Positions 57,541 through 64,000 of a stretch of 64,000 nucleotides of DNA are shown here, one piece after another; within the stretch, counting starts at the first letter, position 1, and each line of letters opens with the position of its first letter. Source of the DNA: Granulicella paludicola. Its GTDB lineage: Bacteria > Acidobacteriota > Terriglobia > Terriglobales > Acidobacteriaceae. The position numbers and the translations under genes were made by a program. The notes beneath the pieces were generated by a model, which ran no database searches, was not told the origin of the DNA, and was given only the letters and a program-made list of their open reading frames with translations. Location: positions 124,001 through 188,000 of the forward strand of contig NZ_JAGSYC010000026.1 in assembly GCF_025685545.1 (NCBI RefSeq), read 5' to 3'.

Positions 57541-59557
57541 TCTTCACCAGCTTCTTCGCGTGATCGACGACATTCGATACGCAGATGCCGTACTTCTCCA
57601 TCACGAGCGGACCCGGAGCCGAAGCGCCGAACTTATCGACGCCGATCGCCACGCCATCGCGACCGATATACTTCCACCAGCCCATCGTGGCGCCGGCTTC
57701 GACTGAGATCTTCGGCACACCGTGCGGGAAGATCGAGTCCTTGTACTCTGCGCTCTGCTCCTCGAAAATCCGGAAGCTCGGCATCGAGACGACGGTTGCG
57801 TTGATGCCCGCAGCCTTCAGCTCTTCAGCAGCCTTCAGAATGATCTCCACTTCGGAGCCAGCCGCGACCAGGATCACGTCCTTGCCGTACGCTTCGAGCA
57901 CGTAAGCGCCCTTGCGAACGCCCTCGTTGATCTTGTACTTCACGGCATCCAGCACTGGCAGGTCCTGGCGGCTGAGGGCCATGAAGCTGGCCGACTTGCG
58001 CTCCAGGGCGAGCTGCCACACCACAGCCGTCTCATTCGCGTCCGCAGGACGGAAGTCGGTGAGCTGGGGAATCGCGCGCAACGCCATCAGGTGCTCGACC
58101 GGCTGGTGCGTAGGGCCATCGGCGCCCAGACCAATCGAATCGTGCGTAAAGATGTAGAGCGAGTGCGAGCTCTGCAGTGCGCCCATGCGGATCGCCGAAC
58201 GGCAATAATCGCTGAACGTAAAGAACGTCGAACCGAAGGGAATCAGACCGCCGTGTGCAGCAATGCCGTTCACAGCTGCCATCATGCCGAACTCACGCAC
58301 GCCGAAGAACACGTTGCGGCCCTTGGGGTCCACGTGGAAGCTGGGCGAGTCCTTGAAGATCGTCTTGGTCGAAGACGTCAGATCGGCAGCGCCGCCAAAC
58401 AGCTCAGGAACATTCTTCGCGAGCGCGTTCATCACCACCTGGCCAGCATTACGCGTAGCCACGGGCTTGTCTGTCGGGAAGACAGGGATGTCCTTGTTCC
58501 AGCCCTCAGCCAACTCCATTGCCGTGGTCCGCGAGTATTGCGCACCCAGCGTCGGGTAGGCTTTGGTGTAAGCCGCGAACTTCTCGTTCCACTCGGCCTG
58601 CGCCTTCTTGCCCTTTTCGACAGCCTGCAGCCAGTTTTTGCCAGCCTCTTCGGGGACGAAGAAGCTCTTCTCCGGATCGAAGCCGAGGTTGATCTTGGTC
58701 TCCTTCGTGGCAGCCTCACCCAGCGCCTCACCGTGGACCTTGTTCGTTCCAGCTTTCGGCGAACCGTAGCCGATGACCGTGCGCACACGGATCAGGCTGG
58801 GCTTGGTCGTCTCTGCCTTTGCAGCTTCGATGGCCTTCGTCAGAGCGACTAGATCGTTGCCGTCGTCCACCATCTGAACATGCCAGTGGTAGGCCTCGAA
58901 ACGCTTGGTCACGTCCTCGGTGTAGCTCAAGTCCGTGGGACCGTCGAGCGAGATCAGGTTGTCGTCATACAGCACGATCAGCTTGCCCAGGCCCAGCGTT
59001 CCGGCGAGCGAAGCGGACTCGTGCGAGATGCCTTCCATCAGATCGCCATCGCCACACAGAACGTACGTATGGTGATCGACCGGCGTGTGCGTGTTGTAGC
59101 CGCTGGAGGTGTCGCCCGCCTGGTTATATACAGCAGCAAGGTGCTTCTCAGCGATGGCGAGACCGACGGCCTCGGCAAAGCCCTGTCCCAGCGGACCGGT
59201 GGTGACTTCCACACCCGGCGTCTCACCCGATTCCGGATGACCGGCGGTGTGCGAGCCCCACTCGCGGAACTGCTTCAACTGCTCCATCGGCAGGTCATAG
59301 CCGGTCAAATGCAGGACGCCGTACAGCAGAGACGAGGCGTGTCCGTTCGAGAGAACGAAACGGTCGCGGTCGCTCCAGAGCGGATCGGCAGGGTTGAACT
59401 TCATGAACTTGTGGTACAGCAGGTAGGCGATCGGAGCGCAGCCCAGAGGCGCTCCCGGATGGCCGTTCTTCGCCTTTTCCACCTGGTCGACGGCCAGAAG
59501 CCGGAGGGTGTTGATAGAAAGTTGATCGAGTGCATCTTGCTGCTGCTGGTCGCTCAT
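57536..59557 (-). CDS. tkt: Transketolase
   Basis: From ATG 59557 (GAGGACAGTA upstream) the 673-residue protein has the full transketolase build: thiamine diphosphate motif CGDGDLMEGISHE, the N-terminal HPGAPLGCAPIAYLLYH with active-site His, the pyrimidine domain FGVREFGMMAAVNGIAAHGG and YIFTHDSIGLGADGPTHQPVEHL, and a C-terminal domain. It moves two-carbon units in the non-oxidative pentose phosphate pathway. It is the first gene of the cluster tkt, rpiA, SDR, gnd, zwf, pgl, glk. Confidence 0.97.
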   Translation of the reverse strand: MSDQQQQDALDQLSINTLRLLAVDQVEKAKNGHPGAPLGCAPIAYLLYHKFMKFNPADPLWSDRDRFVLSNGHASSLLYGVLHLTGYDLPMEQLKQFREWGSHTAGHPESGETPGVEVTTGPLGQGFAEAVGLAIAEKHLAAVYNQAGDTSSGYNTHTPVDHHTYVLCGDGDLMEGISHESASLAGTLGLGKLIVLYDDNLISLDGPTDLSYTEDVTKRFEAYHWHVQMVDDGNDLVALTKAIEAAKAETTKPSLIRVRTVIGYGSPKAGTNKVHGEALGEAATKETKINLGFDPEKSFFVPEEAGKNWLQAVEKGKKAQAEWNEKFAAYTKAYPTLGAQYSRTTAMELAEGWNKDIPVFPTDKPVATRNAGQVVMNALAKNVPELFGGAADLTSSTKTIFKDSPSFHVDPKGRNVFFGVREFGMMAAVNGIAAHGGLIPFGSTFFTFSDYCRSAIRMGALQSSHSLYIFTHDSIGLGADGPTHQPVEHLMALRAIPQLTDFRPADANETAVVWQLALERKSASFMALSRQDLPVLDAVKYKINEGVRKGAYVLEAYGKDVILVAAGSEVEIILKAAEELKAAGINATVVSMPSFRIFEEQSAEYKDSIFPHGVPKISVEAGATMGWWKYIGRDGVAIGVDKFGASAPGPLVMEKYGICVSNVVDHAKKLVKK

Positions 59558-59786
59558 TACTGTCCTCATCTTAGGGTTTGCGCGCGCACGAACTCACCGT
59601 GCGCCTGAAGGCGTCGCTTCAAGTGCTTATCCAGTGTACTCGTGCCGCTGGAGTTTGGCTGTAAACGCTCAACAGGCTGACTGCGAATGCTTCCAGGATT
59701 CACGTTCCGTGCTGGATTTGTCTAATCAACCTCAATTGGAAAAGCCCACACCTCTGGTGAGATGCAGGCTCTCCCCTTCGAGCGCA

Positions 59787-62033
59787 CTATAGCTTTGGCT
59801 GCTGGTTGACCGGCTGCACCGGACCGGCATGCGGAGGTGGCGCTCCAACTGGAGCCTGCGGCCTTGGCTGAGATGGCGCCTGCTGAAATTGCTGACGCGG
59901 TTGCGGCTGCGCCGGCTCGGGACGGGGCTGAGGTTGTGTCGGTTGCGGCTGGGGCATCGGCTGCGGGACGCGCTGTGGCTGTTGGGGCTGAATCGGAGCC
60001 TGCATCTGCTGCTGCACGACGTGCGGCGGTTGCATCGGCTGCTGCTGTTGTTGAGCAGGCTGTGGCTGCTGTGGACGATTGAACTGCTGTCCTGGCTGGC
60101 GCTCCTGCTCCGTGCGCGGACGATACACGTTGTTCTGAGTATCCGTCTGTGGCTGCTGCGGTAAGCGGTCCGGTCGTTGTGGCTGTTGCGCAGGGGCCTG
60201 CTGTACCGGAGCTTGCTGGATGGACTGCGACGGCTGCTGGCGGTTGGGCTGTTGCGGTTGCGCCTGGACAGGCTGCTGACGGTAGCTCTGCGGGTTTTGT
60301 TCCCCTTCTACAACCTGATGCGGATTGTTCACGTTGCCTTGTGGTTGTTGTCCACGGCCAGGCTGCTGCTGCTGGATTGGCGCCTGCTGCTGCACCTGAG
60401 CGGGCTGCCCCTGCTGCCGTTGCCCTTGAGGATTCTGCACCGGCTGAGGTTGCTGGAACTGTCCTGGCTGCTGGTTCGGCTGTCCGCGCTGTGGTTGCTG
60501 CCCTTGCTGTCCAGACTGCTGCTGTTGCTGAGGCATCCGCGGGCCGCCATTGCCCTGCCGCCGATCCGCTGCTCCCTGCGAGGCCAGCACCGGACGCTGC
60601 ATCTGCTGCGGCACCGCCCGCGCCGGAGCCTGCCCGCCCTGTGGCCGCTGCCGCACCATCGGAGGCTGCGCCATCACCTGCCCGCCCGCGACCTGCTGCG
60701 GATTCAGCCGCACCATCGACTGGTCCACGCGCCGTCCGCCTGCAAAGTTCTCCTGCGAAACCGCCACCGTCGCGCCCATGCGGTTCGCGTACGGACGATT
60801 GCCCGTATTCGCGTACATGCTCACGACAGACCGCTGGTTGTAGATGCTGCGCACCTGATTGCTATCGCGGCTGTAGATGTTGCTGACGTTCACGCGGTTC
60901 ACATATCGCGGGCTGGCTTGGTACCACGGCTGATAGACCTCACGCGGCCCCAGCGGGAACCACGCCGTCACACCTGCACCGAAACCTCCGCCGCCCACAA
61001 ACGCCACCAGCGCAGGCGAGTACACAGGACGCACCACCGGCGGCCCTGGGATCCATCCCCAGCGATTGCCGAAGCGGTTCCAGCGTCCGTAATGATAGGG
61101 TGCAAAGCCCCACGGCTCCGCTCCGATCCAGGTCCATCCCCACGGGCCCACATAAGCCCAGTGCCCATTGCGATACGGCTGCCAGCCCACATCGATCGTG
61201 GTGGGGTACCAGACGGCGCCATAATCGGCATCGTTGTCCCAGCTTCCGTACGCCGTCAGGTCTTCTGCCCCAATGGTGCCGGGATTCAAGTAGTTCTGCT
61301 CCGCCGCATATGCGCCTTCGTACACGCTATCCCGCTGCTGCGAAAAGCGATCCAGCCCGTCCGCCCGCATGCCACGCAGATTTTGCGCCTGCACCGGATT
61401 GTTGCCCACAAGGTAAATCCGCTCGCCCTGCGAGAGCACCTCCTGCACCCCGTTGCCATCCACCTGCACCTGTCCGCTGATGACATTGATCGCCGTGTTG
61501 CCATAGGCATCCACATCCACGCGCACATCACCCGCCTCCAGCACCGTCAGCGACACATTCGGCGTATCCAGCTCCACAACCTCGCCCTGGTCCAGATCGA
61601 AGCTGCGCAGATGCACGCTGCCCTGCGCCAGCCCGAACTGTGCCACAGTGTCCGTCATCGCCGTCACCGTCAGGTCGGTCTGCTGTCCCATCCGCACCGC
61701 CAGCTGCCCGGTCTGTATCTCCGCATTCGCTCCCAGGTCCGCATAGATGCGATCGCCTGAAGTCATCGGATAATTTGTCTCGGCCACGCTGAACTGCTGC
61801 ACGCTCGCAGGCTCGAACGACACGTTGCCCACCACCACGCTGACACGGGCCACTCGCGATGGCGGATCACCTGCCTGCGCGTCGTCATAGCCCACTTGCC
61901 CGTATCCCGCGGATTGCGGATACCCCGGTTGGCTATAGCTTTGTGCCCCTGCGGTCCCATAAAGCAGCATTGCGCCCACCGACACCGCCATCCAAACCGT
62001 CTGCTGCCCCTTTTTGCCGATAACCTCGTTCAT
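59787..62033 (-). CDS. FecR/DUF6600-type exported protein with Gln/Pro-rich tail
   Basis: The ATG at 62033 has AAGGA upstream and opens a signal peptide (TVWMAVSVGAMLLYGTAGAQ); the frame to 62072 is less likely. A FecR-like beta-rich domain (RVSVVVGNVSFEPA, GDVRVDVDAYGNTAINVISG) is followed by a DUF6600-like Trp/Gly/Tyr-rich part (WYPTTIDVGWQPYRNGHWAY, PWGWTWIGAEPWGFAPYHYG). The last 300 residues are mostly Gln and Pro with almost no order. FecR domains usually sense or bind in the periplasm; no sigma factor gene lies beside it. The long tail may reach through the periplasm or bind the cell wall; this is inference. Confidence 0.82.
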   Translation of the reverse strand: MNEVIGKKGQQTVWMAVSVGAMLLYGTAGAQSYSQPGYPQSAGYGQVGYDDAQAGDPPSRVARVSVVVGNVSFEPASVQQFSVAETNYPMTSGDRIYADLGANAEIQTGQLAVRMGQQTDLTVTAMTDTVAQFGLAQGSVHLRSFDLDQGEVVELDTPNVSLTVLEAGDVRVDVDAYGNTAINVISGQVQVDGNGVQEVLSQGERIYLVGNNPVQAQNLRGMRADGLDRFSQQRDSVYEGAYAAEQNYLNPGTIGAEDLTAYGSWDNDADYGAVWYPTTIDVGWQPYRNGHWAYVGPWGWTWIGAEPWGFAPYHYGRWNRFGNRWGWIPGPPVVRPVYSPALVAFVGGGGFGAGVTAWFPLGPREVYQPWYQASPRYVNRVNVSNIYSRDSNQVRSIYNQRSVVSMYANTGNRPYANRMGATVAVSQENFAGGRRVDQSMVRLNPQQVAGGQVMAQPPMVRQRPQGGQAPARAVPQQMQRPVLASQGAADRRQGNGGPRMPQQQQQSGQQGQQPQRGQPNQQPGQFQQPQPVQNPQGQRQQGQPAQVQQQAPIQQQQPGRGQQPQGNVNNPHQVVEGEQNPQSYRQQPVQAQPQQPNRQQPSQSIQQAPVQQAPAQQPQRPDRLPQQPQTDTQNNVYRPRTEQERQPGQQFNRPQQPQPAQQQQQPMQPPHVVQQQMQAPIQPQQPQRVPQPMPQPQPTQPQPRPEPAQPQPRQQFQQAPSQPRPQAPVGAPPPHAGPVQPVNQQPKL

Positions 62034-62302
62034 AGCTGCCATCCTTCTGTCGCGCATTTCAACGCGCAGCAAGTGTAACCCTCTTTGAAATCAAAAGATG
62101 TAGCGGGACAAGACACAAATCTCCGACCGCCTACGTTCGGTCATTGCTACCTACAGCCGCTCATTACCGCGATTCTGTTTCCAGTGAGCCGTCTCCACAT
62201 TTCCGTACTTTTTCTGGAACCGCTCCGCTCTACCCTGCGTATGCTTCTCATGTCAGGCCCCGAAGTCGAGGCCCAATCACGCAACTCGCTTCTGGAGGAA
62301 CC

Positions 62303-62980
62303 ATGTTTTCTGCGTACTCGACCGCTTCTCGTTCATTCGCTTTTGGCATACTCGCTGCTGCTTCGCTTAGCTGCGCTCTCCTCACCGGCTGCCACGTCAC
62401 CACCAACGAGAACGGCGATAAGAAAAACGTCGACATCGGCACTCCCTTCGGCTCTATGAAGGTCAACACCAGCAATACCGGAGATACCTCCGCCATCGGC
62501 CTCACCGCTTACCCCGGAGCCACTCCCGTCAAGGATGGCGACGATAAAGACGGCAACAACGCCGACGTCAATCTCAGCTTCGGAGACTTCCACCTCGGCG
62601 TGAAAGCCGCCAGTTTTCAGACCTCCGACTCCCAAGACAAGGTCCTCGCCTTCTATCGCAAGGACCTCGCCAGCCGCTACGGCGACGTCATCGCCTGCCG
62701 CGGTCACGATACCGTCGGTTCTCCTGCCCGCACCAGCCAGGGCCTCACCTGCGAGGATGGCGACAAGAACCACATCAGCACCAGCGATAAAGAAGGCCAC
62801 AAGGGTTTCTCTATCACCAGTAGCGACGACGACAAGTCGAATCTCGAACTCCGCGCAGGCTCACAGCAGCACCAGCACATCGTCGGTGTCGAACGTCACG
62901 ACGGCGGTACAAAGATCGGTCTAGTGCTACTCGACCTGCCCTCGCACCTCTCCGATCACAACAAAAAGAGCGAAGAGTAA
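62303..62980 (+). CDS. Putative lipoprotein of unknown function
   Basis: The ATG at 62303 has GGAGG 5 nt upstream and opens a lipoprotein signal ending in SCALLTGC (lipobox Cys). The 225-residue protein is Asp/Lys/Ser-rich; its middle (DFHLGVKAASFQTSDSQDKV, LAFYRKDLASRYGDVIACRG) looks like a compact domain in which a small hydrophobic core is followed by a Cys pair (ACRGHD, LTCEDGD). It ends in a polar tail (SDHNKKSEE). No family is recognised. Confidence 0.75.
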   Translation: MFSAYSTASRSFAFGILAAASLSCALLTGCHVTTNENGDKKNVDIGTPFGSMKVNTSNTGDTSAIGLTAYPGATPVKDGDDKDGNNADVNLSFGDFHLGVKAASFQTSDSQDKVLAFYRKDLASRYGDVIACRGHDTVGSPARTSQGLTCEDGDKNHISTSDKEGHKGFSITSSDDDKSNLELRAGSQQHQHIVGVERHDGGTKIGLVLLDLPSHLSDHNKKSEE

Positions 62981-63060
62981 AGCAGCGGAGAAGGGCGGAG
63001 AAGGAGAGAAGCGATTCATCACTCTCCACCTCCGCTACCTCCTCTCCTCTGTCGCTCTGC
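62981..63060. repeat. Degenerate inverted repeat after the lipoprotein gene
   Basis: The left arm GCAGCGGAGAAGGGCGGAGA is answered by CTCTCCACCTCCGCTACCTC and CTCTCCTCTGTCGCTCTGC on the right. The layout is that of the other gene-end hairpins. Confidence 0.6.
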
Positions 63061-63073
63061 TACCCTTTGATCT

Positions 63074-63823
63074 GTGCCATTCCGTCTTTGCTCTCGCTGC
63101 CATAACGACCTCTCGACCGAAGATACTGGCGAGTTGACCTACTGCCCCCACTGCGGAGCAGCGCAGATTCAGCTCTCCGAAGAGCTTCGCGAGCAGTTCG
63201 AGCAGCAGCAGCTGGCAGCGCAGCATGCAGCCGACGGCATCACTCCCGCAGGACCTCCGCCTGAGTCCGCCGAGCCTGTCGTCATCGATCCCTCAGCCGT
63301 TGTATGGCCCCGCGCCCTTAACCTCATCGCCTTCGCCGGCGCCATCTTCGCCGCAGCGATGACGCTCATGCTGGCCCTGCCGCCGCTGGTGCTGGTTGTG
63401 CTGCTCTGGATGCTCGGCGCGCCCATCATCCTGCTGGGCATCTACTGCGCGAAGAACCCGGCAACTCGTGTTACGACAGCCTTTGGAGCTCGGCTTGGCC
63501 TGCTCTCCGGCCTAACCATTGGCTCCACCTTTATCACCGTCGATATCCTTGCGATGTTTGTCGAACGTTTTATTCTGCATCACGGCGCAGAGCTAGACAG
63601 CCAGTTCGGCGCCTCGCTCGACCAGATGCGCACCACCTTGACCCAGGTCTCACCCAATGATCCTGCGACCCTTCAGTACATGCTCGATATGCTGAAGGTA
63701 CCCGAGTTCCACGCCGGCCTTGCACTTGCTGGTTGCGCCCTTGTCGTCATCCTCTACTCCGTCTACTCCACTGCCGCGGGTGCCTTCTCCGGCGCTCTGC
63801 GCTCGCGCTCGACGGCAAAGTAG
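63074..63823 (+). CDS. Zinc-ribbon membrane protein of unknown function
   Basis: The frame starts at GTG 63074. The 249-residue protein begins with a zinc ribbon (CSRCHND, CPHCGAA), then a Gln/Glu-rich helix, and four membrane segments (ALNLIAFAGAIFAAAMTLML, LVLVVLLWMLGAPIILLGI, LLSGLTIGSTFITVDILAMF, ALAGCALVVILYSVYSTAAG). No named family is recognised. Another zinc-ribbon membrane protein lies at 6287-7357, but with the ribbons at the other end. Confidence 0.75.
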   Translation: MPFRLCSRCHNDLSTEDTGELTYCPHCGAAQIQLSEELREQFEQQQLAAQHAADGITPAGPPPESAEPVVIDPSAVVWPRALNLIAFAGAIFAAAMTLMLALPPLVLVVLLWMLGAPIILLGIYCAKNPATRVTTAFGARLGLLSGLTIGSTFITVDILAMFVERFILHHGAELDSQFGASLDQMRTTLTQVSPNDPATLQYMLDMLKVPEFHAGLALAGCALVVILYSVYSTAAGAFSGALRSRSTAK

Positions 63824-63882
63824 TCCACCCCGGTCCCTGCGCAATCGTGCATTGACACTCCGCTGGTATCATCATTCCAGTC

Positions 63883-64000
63883 ATGAGCGAAACCGCCAGC
63901 ACCTCCGCCCAGCCTCGTTTCCGCGAAAAAGGTCGTCTTCTCTCCGCTTCGGAGATCGAACGCACCCTCGTCCGCCTTGCGCATGAGATCGTCGAGCGCA
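63883..64000 (+). CDS. pyrR: PyrR, bifunctional pyrimidine regulator/uracil phosphoribosyltransferase (3' end outside the window)
   Basis: Only 39 codons are visible. After a short lead (MSETASTSAQPRFREKGRLL) the sequence SASEIERTLVRLAHEIVER matches the conserved start of PyrR (EIxRxLxRIAHEIxERN). PyrR binds pyr mRNA to control attenuation and has weak uracil phosphoribosyltransferase activity. A TATCAT box preceded by TGG (63864-63872) stands close to the start codon. The call rests on a short segment. Confidence 0.7.
   Translation, partial: MSETASTSAQPRFREKGRLLSASEIERTLVRLAHEIVER

Overview
The window looks like chromosomal DNA from a GC-rich Gram-negative bacterium, most probably a member of the Acidobacteriota (order Terriglobales, a Terriglobus/Granulicella/Edaphobacter-like organism). 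This rests on recognition, not on a database search. The supports are an exosortase next to a 63-residue PExPT-type target protein (a pairing I associate with acidobacterial XrtJ systems), a large Oar-like TonB receptor with an N-terminal carboxypeptidase-regulatory domain, a GyrB with a long acidic insertion before its C-terminal domain, exported TldD/TldE homologues, many envelope proteins with an LPDAPS-like N-terminus, and intergenic regions full of palindromic repeats. I see no prophage, transposase, CRISPR array, rRNA or secondary-metabolite locus; it is housekeeping DNA interleaved with envelope genes. One tRNA (Leu, anticodon CAG) is present.

Layout. 1-3.8 kb: 5'-truncated L,D-transpeptidase, a VOC protein plus WYL regulator operon with a palindromic operator-like site, and dnaB. 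4.3-7.4 kb: outer-membrane-like protein, isoprenylcysteine-methyltransferase-like protein, YqeY, and a coiled-coil zinc-ribbon membrane protein. 7.4-14.1 kb (minus): a Met/His-rich outer membrane protein with a Cys-pair-rich secreted protein (possible copper handling), an exported amidase, a 138-bp nested palindrome, and gyrB. 14.2-24.9 kb: polytopic membrane protein, M20 peptidase, aquaporin Z, M13 metallopeptidase, tRNA-Leu, a stand-alone histidine-kinase-DHp-like protein, PBP4-type DacB, folP and frr. 25.2-30.6 kb: exosortase and its candidate substrate, then a BamA-like protein. 30.7-38.9 kb: two tandem paralogous envelope proteins, RlpA, an exported TldE/TldD pair and an M48 protease. 39.2-47.0 kb: HIT protein, birA, coaX, an unknown protein, an rRNA uracil methyltransferase, comEC and a small protein. 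47.1-50.9 kb: TonB-dependent receptor. 51.1-59.6 kb (minus): a carbon-metabolism cluster transcribed tkt, rpiA, SDR, gnd, zwf, pgl, glk, which carries glucose through phosphorylation, the oxidative pentose phosphate pathway and into the non-oxidative branch. 59.8-64 kb: FecR/DUF6600 protein with a Gln/Pro tail, a lipoprotein, a zinc-ribbon membrane protein and the start of pyrR.

The features most worth a second look are the compact exosortase/one-substrate locus, the recurrent LPDAPS motif directly after signal peptides, a 32-nt palindrome present three times of which two copies sit in frame inside coding sequences, palindromes in the n-regions of secreted proteins, the exported TldD/TldE pair, and a set of long degenerate hairpins at gene ends that differ in sequence but share a construction principle. 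Start codons were chosen by signal-peptide position and Shine-Dalgarno match; where this departs from the longest reading frame it is stated.
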